Assembly (NCBI GenBank): GCA_964370835.1
Contig: CAYJLO010000005.1
Span: 4,160 to 68,159 of the forward strand
Direction: 5' to 3'
Source of the DNA: CAYJAD01 sp964370835
GTDB lineage: Bacteria; Desulfobacterota; Desulfovibrionia; Desulfovibrionales; Desulfovibrionaceae
DNA length: 64,000 nt
Shown here: in pieces, positions 1 through 7,698 of the stretch
Layout of the letters: each line of letters begins with the position of its first letter
Position numbering within the stretch: position 1 is the first letter of the stretch
The notes under the pieces: model-generated
What the model was told of the DNA's origin: nothing
Databases searched by the model: none
What the model saw: only the letters and a program-made list of their open reading frames with translations
Translations under genes and position numbers: made by a program

Positions 1-2
1 GC

Positions 3-3000
3 TTCACGTTAAATGACGGTGCCGTAAATCTGTATGGTACCTTCAGAATTAATGCAGAGAGTTTCAGCATTGCTGATGAAAGTCTTGTAGGCGGTGTTGC
101 TGCCGCAAGTCAAATTGGCTTTACTGGCGGTAAATTGAATATCAGCGAAAGCATCACTGTGACTACTGGTGCTAATGATGTGGTGGATTTTGCTGAGGAA
201 GTACGTATAGATAGCTACAAGGTTAACCTGGGCGCAGACGGTACAAGCGATGCCGAACTAGCCATAGGCGCAAAAATCTATGCCCATGCGCAATTAAATG
301 CAGGCACAATCAATACCGCCGCTAGTAGTGCAGTTGAACTTGGTAATGATAAATATGCTGCTTCCGCCGGCAACAAGGGCTCCTTAAATGCTAGCCTCGC
401 CGGTAGAGGCACTGTAAGCTTTGAAGGCGGCGCTTGGACTGTAGCCGATGGTAAAAGCATCAATTTGGACAGTTCCTTGACCGTAGGCGCTGCAGCAAGC
501 CTTGACGTGAGCAACCTTGCGCATGATGCTGATCCTTCCAAAGATGCGTTTAAAGTTGGTGACGCATTCAGCAACGCTGGTACGCTTACCATCAATGCCG
601 CTGAAATGGGTGTAACCGACGCTGATGTTACAAAACTTGCAGCTAATGTTGCCGCGGTAAATGCACCGCTTAACAACTCCGGTACTCTTGTGCTTAAAGG
701 CATGACCGGTAGTCTGGATTTAGCAGGCATGCAAACCGCCCTTGGTTACTTAGATTCTGCTGTGACCAATAATGGCTTTGTAACCTTTGATGGCGTTACC
801 GTGGCTGTGGATCAAGCAACAGATAAGCTACAAGATGCCGCCGGTATTGCTGGCCTTGAGGGGTATACCCTTGAAACTGACGGTGCTACTCCGTTAACAG
901 GTAATACCAAAGTAGGCGCTGTTAGTGGTCTTGCTATTAATCCCTTAGATCTTGACGGTAGCACTCTCGAGCTGGTGGGCGTTGATGGCGCCTTAGCCGA
1001 TGGCGAAATTGATGTTGATGGTGGAACATTAACCACAGGCACAGGTACTCTTGCTGGTGATATTACCGCCACTGGTGATAGAGGAACCTTAAATGTTAAG
1101 GGCGCCACTGTGGCTCAGGCTGTTACAGTAGGTACAGCTAATGTTAATACAGGCGCCAGCTTGGTCGGTAAATTCTTAGTGTCCAAAAGTGATGTTACTA
1201 TTGCTGGCTCCGCCACCTTCACCGATGTTGCCGGTGTGGAGACGCAGTTACTCACAGTTACTGACAAAGGGAGCCTGACAACCACAAAACTGGTTGCCAA
1301 TCTCGATACTGACATTGCTGGCGCAGTGAAAGCTTCCGATGCTGTAACAGTTGTTACTGGTAACCTTAGTGTAAACCAAGGTGGTAGCTTAGAAGCCAAG
1401 AGTGCTACAGTTGCTGCTGGTAATGCAGATATCTTTGGGACAGTGAAAATTACGGATGCCTTTACTGCTGATGGTGTTGTGACCGTTGGTAACCATGATA
1501 AAACAGGTATTCTTTCTGCTGGTGAAGTAGCTGGTAAATTCTTTGCCGACCCTGCATGGGATACCGGTTTAGAAGCTGCCACCATAGCTACAGGTAAACT
1601 TACTGCCGGCGCTACTGCGCTCTTGACAGCTGGTCAAAATTCCACCGTTGCTGTGGGTACCACAGATACCATGTGGGTGCAAAACAGCATGAAGAAAGCC
1701 GGTCTTAGCTTGAGCGAAACTGGCATCACTGCCGCTTTTGGTATTACCGGTGCGCCTTTAGTGTTAGAGGCTGGTAATCACGGCATCAAAGTAGATGGTT
1801 CTTTGAGCAATTATGACCCTGCCACTGCTGCCGTCGCTGATACCGCCAACTTCGCCGCTAACTCCCTCTTGGTGGTGGACGCAGGCATAGCCAGCGGTAC
1901 AGACTTCGCCTTGAAGGGTGCTACCATCAATGTTGCTGATTCTGCTAAATTGCTCATAAGCGATGTGACCTTGAGCAATGGCGTCGCCACTGTAAACGTA
2001 GCCGATGCCGAAGCCGGCGCCTTGGCGCAAACTGCAGACAAGGGCTGGGCCGGTGATGGTAATATCCATTTTGACAGCGTGTTTTTGCAAGGTACGCTCG
2101 ATGCTGCTGCGCTTACCAAGAATCAAGCCGTGGTGAACGTAAGTCAAGTAAAAGCTAACACCTTGTTCCCACGCATGGATACAGGTTTGGCCGGACTCAT
2201 TGACACCGGTATTGTTGCCAATGTGGACTCTCGCGGCATGACCTTTGTTAAGGAAGTGGCTAGCCTCAATACCAGCGCTGAAGAAAGAGCAGAAACCATG
2301 GAAGGCGCTGCTCAAATGGGCGCTGTGGCCGGTATTGCCGCCACCTCCATGAGCGTGGCCAAAGCCGGTGTTAATGCTGCCACATTGCGTAACACCTCTG
2401 CTGGTGCCAACGTGAAGGGGCAAGAAGTTGCTTCTCTTACTTTGAATGAAGAAGGCGTTTCTGCCGGTTCTGCCAGTTCTGGTATGAAAAACGGCATTGG
2501 CATTTGGCTTAGCCCCTTATATAAGTGGACCAATGTAAGCGGTGCTGACGCCGGTAGCTTTGATAGCGGTTACAATGCCGGTTTTGGTGGTATCGCCTTT
2601 GGTACAGATTATACCTTTAGCGATGCTTTCCGCGTGGGTGTTGCCTTAAACCTTGGTGCCGGTTACACCGAGTCCAGTGGTAGTTTTAACAATACCACTT
2701 CAGACTTCGACTTCTGGGGTCTGAGCTTATACGGCGCATACATGAAGGATAACTTCACCGTCATGCTCGACGCTGGCTACACAGGTGTATACAGCAACGT
2801 AGACCAAGACATGCCTTTAGGCGTCAGCACCGGTAATCTCGAAGCCGATGTAAACTCCGACGTATGGACTGTGGGGCTTACTGCAGAATATGTATGGAAA
2901 ACATCTGCTCTTGATATCACCCCTCATGTGGGTGTTCGCTTCATGAGCGTATCCACACGTGGTTATGATGTGGAAGGCAGTGGCGGTGACGTGTTCAGCG

Positions 3001-3335
3001 TAGACCAAGACGTACAAAATGTATGGTACTTCCCCGTGGGCGTCACCTTGAGCAAAGACGTGGCCATGAAGAGTGGCTGGTTCTTTACACCTAAATTAGA
3101 TGTGGGCTTCATTGCCGCCGCTGGCGACTTGGAAGCTACCTCTAGCACAAGCCTTGTGGGTGTAAACGGTTCCACCGACCTCACCATGAAAAACGTAGAC
3201 GGTTTTGCCTTTAATGGCGGCGTAGGCTTTGATATTGGTAATGAAAACCTTACCTTGGGTGTGAATTACAATATCTTAGCTTCTGAGCACGAAACCGATC
3301 ACATGATCTTCGGTACTTTCCGTTACGACTTCTAA
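3..3335 (+). CDS. Autotransporter (type Va) adhesin, 5' part missing
   Basis: The frame is open to the left edge, so the signal peptide and first part of the passenger lie outside the window; about 1,110 codons are visible. The passenger (to about nt 2480) is rich in Gly, Ala, Thr, Val and Asp and is made of short strand-turn units such as NNSGTLVLKG, as expected for a right-handed beta-helix. From about nt 2480 the sequence becomes a series of alternating aromatic/hydrophobic strands ending in FRYDF; the terminal Phe is the usual signal for outer-membrane barrel assembly. By family knowledge the barrel inserts in the outer membrane and the passenger is displayed outside. No cleavage site or known adhesin motif was recognised. 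An internal TTG at 135 is not a credible start because the frame continues upstream. It is followed by a Skp-like gene and a methyltransferase on the same strand. Confidence 0.9.
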   Translation, partial: FTLNDGAVNLYGTFRINAESFSIADESLVGGVAAASQIGFTGGKLNISESITVTTGANDVVDFAEEVRIDSYKVNLGADGTSDAELAIGAKIYAHAQLNAGTINTAASSAVELGNDKYAASAGNKGSLNASLAGRGTVSFEGGAWTVADGKSINLDSSLTVGAAASLDVSNLAHDADPSKDAFKVGDAFSNAGTLTINAAEMGVTDADVTKLAANVAAVNAPLNNSGTLVLKGMTGSLDLAGMQTALGYLDSAVTNNGFVTFDGVTVAVDQATDKLQDAAGIAGLEGYTLETDGATPLTGNTKVGAVSGLAINPLDLDGSTLELVGVDGALADGEIDVDGGTLTTGTGTLAGDITATGDRGTLNVKGATVAQAVTVGTANVNTGASLVGKFLVSKSDVTIAGSATFTDVAGVETQLLTVTDKGSLTTTKLVANLDTDIAGAVKASDAVTVVTGNLSVNQGGSLEAKSATVAAGNADIFGTVKITDAFTADGVVTVGNHDKTGILSAGEVAGKFFADPAWDTGLEAATIATGKLTAGATALLTAGQNSTVAVGTTDTMWVQNSMKKAGLSLSETGITAAFGITGAPLVLEAGNHGIKVDGSLSNYDPATAAVADTANFAANSLLVVDAGIASGTDFALKGATINVADSAKLLISDVTLSNGVATVNVADAEAGALAQTADKGWAGDGNIHFDSVFLQGTLDAAALTKNQAVVNVSQVKANTLFPRMDTGLAGLIDTGIVANVDSRGMTFVKEVASLNTSAEERAETMEGAAQMGAVAGIAATSMSVAKAGVNAATLRNTSAGANVKGQEVASLTLNEEGVSAGSASSGMKNGIGIWLSPLYKWTNVSGADAGSFDSGYNAGFGGIAFGTDYTFSDAFRVGVALNLGAGYTESSGSFNNTTSDFDFWGLSLYGAYMKDNFTVMLDAGYTGVYSNVDQDMPLGVSTGNLEADVNSDVWTVGLTAEYVWKTSALDITPHVGVRFMSVSTRGYDVEGSGGDVFSVDQDVQNVWYFPVGVTLSKDVAMKSGWFFTPKLDVGFIAAAGDLEATSSTSLVGVNGSTDLTMKNVDGFAFNGGVGFDIGNENLTLGVNYNILASEHETDHMIFGTFRYDF

Positions 3336-3346
3336 CAACGTATACC

Positions 3347-3380
3347 ACAAAGCTTTTGGGTTTAGGCTCAAGAGCTTTGT
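3347..3380 (+). terminator. Stem-loop after the autotransporter
   Basis: Arms ACAAAGCT and AGCTTTGT, extended by a few further pairs, begin 12 nt after the stop codon. No T-tract follows, so it may be a weak terminator or a 3'-end stabilising hairpin. Confidence 0.45.
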
Positions 3381-3560
3381 GCAAAATACATTGCTAAAAG
3401 TAGCAAGGCTACAACAAATGACGTAAGCAACATTTCTTGAAAATACATGCGTATTCATAAGAGATGCTATGCGGGGTCGTTGTTATGGCTTTGCTACTTT
3501 ATTATGTATTTCCTCGTGCCAGAGTAAGCACGCAAAATTTTCATTGTAGAAGGGCATATT

Positions 3561-4172
3561 ATGCAAGGAATACTAAAAATTGTTTTGGCTCTAGTAATAG
3601 TTTTAGGGGGGGTATTTGTTGGGATGCAGATAGTGCCCAAGCAAGCCATAATGGATGTAAACACTATTATTGCCAGTGGCCCTCATGCGAAAGTTGCAGT
3701 AAAGCAAATACAAGAAGCACAAGAAATATATCAATATAATTTATCTGTCATTGAAAAGAAACTCGCTTCTTATGAAAACAAAGCTCAAGCCAGAGCCTAC
3801 CTTATCGAAGCCGCGCGCCAATTACAAACACAGCTCAATACTTCAAAGCTTTTAGTGCAACAAGTTTTGCTCAATGCGCTTAATGAAGTGTTGGAACAGC
3901 AAAAGCAAGAATATGATTTTATAGTGAAAAAAGACGGTGTTATCTATTTAAATAAGGAATCTTTTTTAAGTATATTAGCTGCAGCACCTAAAGATATAAC
4001 GGCAGAGGCTCAAGAGCTCTACAATAAAACAAATGTCATATATCCTACCATGCCTAAAGTTGTGGAATATCCCAATTTGCCAGCAGATTTAGGGGCAGAT
4101 GTAGCTTTTCCTCCTAAGGCAAAAGAAGCACAAGAGCCTAAAAAAGAAAATTCTAAGCTCAATAAGAAATAG
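3561..4172 (+). CDS. Membrane-anchored Skp/OmpH-like periplasmic chaperone
   Basis: A 203-residue protein with an N-terminal hydrophobic segment (about residues 4-24) lacking a clear signal peptidase site, so probably anchored in the inner membrane facing the periplasm. It continues with MDVNTIIASGPHAKVAVKQI, like the start of mature Skp/OmpH proteins, then a long helical coiled-coil region (about 45-120) and a charged, Pro/Lys-rich tail. Skp holds unfolded outer-membrane proteins on their way to BAM; a role for the autotransporter upstream is inference. The start is supported by AAGGG seven bases upstream. The gene ends 11 bp before the methyltransferase, so the two are probably co-transcribed. 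A run of seven G (3606-3612) lies in the membrane-segment codons. Assignment rests on overall pattern. Confidence 0.6.
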   Translation: MQGILKIVLALVIVLGGVFVGMQIVPKQAIMDVNTIIASGPHAKVAVKQIQEAQEIYQYNLSVIEKKLASYENKAQARAYLIEAARQLQTQLNTSKLLVQQVLLNALNEVLEQQKQEYDFIVKKDGVIYLNKESFLSILAAAPKDITAEAQELYNKTNVIYPTMPKVVEYPNLPADLGADVAFPPKAKEAQEPKKENSKLNKK

Positions 4173-4183
4173 GAAAAGTAAAA

Positions 4184-5740
4184 ATGAATACTACATTTGA
4201 CGGATATGTTGTTGATATACCCTATGAGGCGCATTTTTTTCGCGATATTACACCTGCACATATAGAATCTGTGTTGGCTTTTTGTGGTGTATCACTACCC
4301 AAACGTAAAGAAGGCGAACCTCTTCGCTATCTGGAATTAGGCTACGGCCAAGGCATGAGTTTAAATATTCATGCGGCCACCTGCCAAGGGGAATTTTGGG
4401 GAACGGATTTTAATCCTGATCACTGCCTTGCTGCCCGTACTTTGGCTGATAAATCCGGTGTTCAATGCCATATTTTAAATGATTCCTTTGAAGAAATATT
4501 AACAAAATCAAAAAATGGAACTTTACCGCAATTTGATATTATTAGCTTACACGGTGTATGGTCTTGGATTACAGAGGAAAACCGTGAAGAAATTTTAAAG
4601 ATTATCTCCTCCAACTTGAAAGTAGGAGGAGCGGTATATGTGAGCTATAATTGTATGCCGGGCTGGGCAGATTTTGCGCCCATGCGCGAACTTTTACTGT
4701 ATCATGCCAAAACCATTAACGCCGCTAAAGGCTCTGTTTCGCAAGTGCAAGAAGCCTATGGTTTTATTTCTCAGCTTGAAAAGAGTAACGCGCTTTATTT
4801 TCAGAGAAATTCTAACGCTACGGCGAAATTTAAATCTCTTGCGGATAAAAGCGTATCCTATGTGGCCCATGAATATTTGAATGAAAGTTGGTATGTGCCG
4901 TATTTCAAAGATGTGGCCTCTGATTTTGCCAAGGCTAAATGCCATTTTGTATCCTCATCTCGTTTGCTAAATCAACTGAGGATTTCTGTACCGGCCCCCA
5001 TACAAGAAATGTTGGCAGGCATAGATGATGTCGTCTTGCGTGAAACGGTACGTGACTTTGCACTGAATACGCAATTCCGTTCTGATATTTTCATAAAGGG
5101 CACCAACTACACTACGGAAGAAGAAAGCCAGCATAGGGATAAAGACATGGCTTTTGCTCTGTGCGTGCCTCAAGAGACTGTTACTTATGAAATCACTGTA
5201 GCTAGCGGTCAGCTGCAATTAAAAGAAGATGTGTGTAAGCCCTTAGTAGAGTTTATAGCTTCTAACAAGTATATGCCTAAAAGTATGGATGACATTAAAG
5301 AGGCGCTGCCTCATCTGGAAGCCGCCGCCATTAGAGAAGCTCTTTGCATTCTTTTTGCGGCTAATGTGCTTCACCCAGCTAAGACTATGGATAAAATTCA
5401 AGCAGAGCAACGCACCATGGCCAAAAAACTCAATGCCCACATTTGCCAAACGGCCCTTGCAGGTGCCAATGTTTTTGTCTTAGCCTCTCCCATGCTTGAA
5501 GGGGGCGTTGCCGTAGCCCCTATGGAAATGTTTTTCTTACTTGCCACCAAGGAAGGCGCCAAAAACAAGACAGAGAAAGTGACGTGGGTACAAAATGCTT
5601 TGCAAAATCTTGGTAAAAATTTGCAAAAAGAAGGGGTAGAGCTTTCTGAAAAAGAAAGCCTTGCTGAACTGCAAGAAGTTTATGAAAACTTTGAAGAGCA
5701 CCGTTTCCCCTTTTTACAAGCACTCTGCGTAGAGGTCTAA
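4184..5740 (+). CDS. SAM-dependent methyltransferase with methyltransferase-regulatory domain (PKMT-like)
   Basis: A 518-residue cytosolic protein. Residues 51-57 (ELGYGQG) are the SAM-binding motif I, followed by GTDFNPDH (73-80), LHGVWSWI (122-129) and YVSYNCMPGW (152-161), the conserved series of class I methyltransferases joined to a methyltransferase-regulatory domain (PF10119 type). Residues about 215-300 fit that middle domain and the rest is a helical C-terminal domain. Rickettsial PKMT1/PKMT2 share this architecture and length and methylate lysines of the autotransporter OmpB. Here the gene sits two genes behind an autotransporter and 11 bp behind a Skp-like gene, so a similar protein substrate is plausible but inferred; other members of the family have unknown or small-molecule substrates. 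Start supported by an AGGA upstream. A strong terminator follows at 5783. Confidence 0.8.
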   Translation: MNTTFDGYVVDIPYEAHFFRDITPAHIESVLAFCGVSLPKRKEGEPLRYLELGYGQGMSLNIHAATCQGEFWGTDFNPDHCLAARTLADKSGVQCHILNDSFEEILTKSKNGTLPQFDIISLHGVWSWITEENREEILKIISSNLKVGGAVYVSYNCMPGWADFAPMRELLLYHAKTINAAKGSVSQVQEAYGFISQLEKSNALYFQRNSNATAKFKSLADKSVSYVAHEYLNESWYVPYFKDVASDFAKAKCHFVSSSRLLNQLRISVPAPIQEMLAGIDDVVLRETVRDFALNTQFRSDIFIKGTNYTTEEESQHRDKDMAFALCVPQETVTYEITVASGQLQLKEDVCKPLVEFIASNKYMPKSMDDIKEALPHLEAAAIREALCILFAANVLHPAKTMDKIQAEQRTMAKKLNAHICQTALAGANVFVLASPMLEGGVAVAPMEMFFLLATKEGAKNKTEKVTWVQNALQNLGKNLQKEGVELSEKESLAELQEVYENFEEHRFPFLQALCVEV

Positions 5741-5782
5741 AATTATACAGTTTTACAGTTCAATAGCTGAATAAGCTTTGTG

Positions 5783-5833
5783 GCGCCATGGTGGTACTTT
5801 TTGTAATAAAAGTTATATCATGGCGCTTTTTTT
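5783..5833 (+). terminator. Rho-independent terminator after the methyltransferase
   Basis: Arms GCGCCATG (5783-5790) and CATGGCGC (5819-5826) enclose a second inner pairing (ACTTTT/AAAAGT) and are followed by a run of T. It ends the autotransporter/methyltransferase unit and insulates it from the convergent gntR gene. Confidence 0.9.
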
Positions 5834-5888
5834 AATTTCCTGCGCAATTCAAGCAAGTATGATACGTTAAGATATTTTTTCTTGTCTT

Positions 5889-6533
5889 TTATGGGCGTTG
5901 TTCATGAATATGCTCACAAATGCAATCACGCGATGTTAATAAGTGTTTTCGTAAAACATGTTCAGCTTTGTCAAAATTTTTCTGTAAAATATGATCTATA
6001 ATGAGTAAGTGATCAGCAATACTTTCATCATAGGCTATATCAAAGAGCACAGAGTGAAAACTCATGGTGCAATATGAAGCTCTTAGGTGCTGGCGAGTAA
6101 TATAGGCATTATCCATGGCTTGCACTAAGGGATAATGGGGATTTGTTTCATCTGAAACCGCATAGTCAATATCGCCTTTACTCAGCTTCAAAATGTTTTC
6201 GCGAATTTTATATAATATAGCTTCAGGAAGCGCCTGTGGATTTTGTCGCAAAAAATTCAGCGCAGCGCTTTCCATTAGAATGCGAAAGTCAAAAATATCA
6301 TTGAGTTCTTTTGTGGTAAAGCTTCGAACATAGACGCCTTTATTTGCTGTAGCCACAAGTAGTTCTTCCGCTACCAATTGCTTTAAGACTTCGCGTATGG
6401 GCGAACGACTTACTTGCAAATCTTCTGCAAGCACAAGTTCTTGTAAATGTGTACCATGTTTGTACGTACCATTGGCAATACGCAATTTTATAATATTATA
6501 TACCTGATCTCGAATGGTAATAATTTTATTCAT
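5889..6533 (-). CDS. GntR-family (FCD subfamily) transcriptional regulator of the glycyl radical locus
   Basis: A 214-residue protein. The N-terminal winged helix-turn-helix (about 8-75) has the typical VSRSPIREVLKQL recognition helix, and the C-terminal all-helical FCD ligand-binding domain (about 80-205) carries the Arg, Asp and His residues that in this subfamily bind carboxylate-type effectors, often with a metal. It is divergent from the activating enzyme and glycyl radical enzyme, separated by 204 bp containing a perfect inverted repeat with TGTATAC cores, the usual type of FCD-GntR operator. Most likely it represses, or controls in a substrate-dependent manner, the enzyme and permease genes and perhaps itself. 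The effector is not known; identifying it would also suggest the enzyme substrate. Confidence 0.88.
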   Translation of the reverse strand: MNKIITIRDQVYNIIKLRIANGTYKHGTHLQELVLAEDLQVSRSPIREVLKQLVAEELLVATANKGVYVRSFTTKELNDIFDFRILMESAALNFLRQNPQALPEAILYKIRENILKLSKGDIDYAVSDETNPHYPLVQAMDNAYITRQHLRASYCTMSFHSVLFDIAYDESIADHLLIIDHILQKNFDKAEHVLRKHLLTSRDCICEHIHEQRP

Positions 6534-6671
6534 ACACTTTTGACTCCCATATCTGTAAAAAGCACGCGTAAGTCAAAATATTATCCAATAATAACAAAGG
6601 CGTCAAGGATTAGAGGTGTTTTTGTGCTTAGCATGGCACAAGAAAATACAATATGGTGAAATAAAACCACC

Positions 6672-6700
6672 TTGACATTGCATCATGTATACAATAGGCA
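6672..6700 (+). promoter_or_regulatory. Probable sigma-70 promoter of the glycyl radical operon
   Basis: A perfect TTGACA at 6672-6677 is followed after 17 bp by a poor TAGGCA at 6695-6700. The left arm of the inverted repeat lies between the two boxes, so a bound regulator would compete with RNA polymerase. Confidence 0.5.
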
Positions 6701-6720
6701 TATGACATGTATACATGATG
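6681..6720. promoter_or_regulatory. Operator: perfect 12-bp inverted repeat, candidate GntR site
   Basis: CATCATGTATAC (6681-6692) and GTATACATGATG (6709-6720) are exact reverse complements separated by 16 bp. Each arm also contains the near-palindromic core ATGTATAC, so two regulator dimers could bind. The repeat overlaps the presumed promoter and ends 17 bp before the activating-enzyme start codon. Confidence 0.75.
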
Positions 6721-6737
6721 CATTAAGGAATTGTTGT

Positions 6738-7640
6738 ATGAAAAAAAGTCTTATCAGTAATGTACAACGTTTTTCCTTGGACGATGGTCCAGGAATACGC
6801 ACCACAGTCTTTTTTAAAGGTTGCAATCTTGGGTGTTTATGGTGCCATAATCCCGAATGCATATCTCCTTTACCTTCTCTACACGTGGAAAGCACATCTT
6901 GTATTCACTGCGGACGATGTAGCAATGCATGCCCTGAAAAAGCTCACCAATTCATTGAAAATACCCACTCATTGCTTCGAGAGCGTTGTACAGCTTGCGG
7001 CACATGCGCCACTGTCTGTCCATCAAAAGCGCTTAAAATTGTGGGTAAACATTATGAAGCAGAAATCCTTGTTAAAGAAATATTGAAAGATAACGTATAC
7101 TACAGAAATTCTGGTGGGGGCGTTACTTTTTCGGGAGGAGAGCCAGCGCTCTTTTTTAAAGATATTATTCCGGTGGCAGAGCTTTGCAAAAAGGCTGGTC
7201 TGCATATAGCACTAGATACTGCCGGCAATGTTCCTTTTGCAAATTATGAAGCATTATTCCCCTTAGTTGATGTTTTTTTGTATGATATTAAATGCTTTAC
7301 AAGTGATTTGCATCATGTTTGGACAGGGGTGTGTAATTCGCGCATTTTAGAAAATTTACAAAAACTTGATGCACATAAGGCCCCTTACATCATTCGTATT
7401 CCCACAATCCCCCATTTTAATACTTCCTTACAAGAACAAGAGCGCATGGCGGATTTTTTAACGTCACTCAAAAACATCTCGCTTATTGAACTTCTTCCTT
7501 ATCACAACTTTGGACTTGCCAAGTATGAAAAGTACGGCTTGAAAAATGCTTTACCCGCAAGCACAAGTCCTGATGAAAAACTTATGCAGTCCATCCTACA
7601 ACTATATATAGAAAAAGAACTTCCAGCCTGCATTCGCTAG
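6738..7640 (+). CDS. Glycyl radical enzyme activating enzyme (radical SAM)
   Basis: A 300-residue radical SAM protein. C29, C33 and C36 form the CxxxCxxC motif for the catalytic [4Fe-4S] cluster within KGCNLGCLWCHNPEC. Two ferredoxin-type clusters follow at C55/C58/C61/C65 and C84/C87/C90/C94, the insertion seen in activases of dehydratase/lyase-type glycyl radical enzymes rather than in the short PFL activase. SGGEPALF carries the SAM-contacting GGEP motif. It should use SAM to generate 5'-deoxyadenosyl radical and abstract hydrogen from the Gly of the enzyme encoded next. ATG at 6738 with AAGGAA at 6725-6730 is chosen; an in-frame TTG at 6672 lies in the promoter/operator and would add unrelated residues. 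It lies 58 bp upstream of its target gene. Confidence 0.93.
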   Translation: MKKSLISNVQRFSLDDGPGIRTTVFFKGCNLGCLWCHNPECISPLPSLHVESTSCIHCGRCSNACPEKAHQFIENTHSLLRERCTACGTCATVCPSKALKIVGKHYEAEILVKEILKDNVYYRNSGGGVTFSGGEPALFFKDIIPVAELCKKAGLHIALDTAGNVPFANYEALFPLVDVFLYDIKCFTSDLHHVWTGVCNSRILENLQKLDAHKAPYIIRIPTIPHFNTSLQEQERMADFLTSLKNISLIELLPYHNFGLAKYEKYGLKNALPASTSPDEKLMQSILQLYIEKELPACIR

Positions 7641-7698
7641 GAGCAGCAGAAGAGACATTATTAACCCGGCTTACTGCCTAAATCCAGGGAGCATTTTC

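Noticed and set aside
1764..2423. 219-codon frame on the - strand inside the autotransporter, plus several shorter antisense frames
   Set aside because: It lies opposite a clearly coding passenger region with repeated Gly/Ala codons that leave the antisense strand open by chance; no ribosome-binding site or protein family.
3464..3739. 91-codon + strand frame overlapping the Skp-like gene
   Set aside because: It is out of frame with the better supported Skp-like gene, which has a ribosome-binding site and a coherent domain pattern.
6672..6737. Upstream TTG start for the activating enzyme
   Set aside because: It would begin in the promoter -35 box and translate the operator; ATG 6738 has a proper ribosome-binding site and normal family N-terminus.
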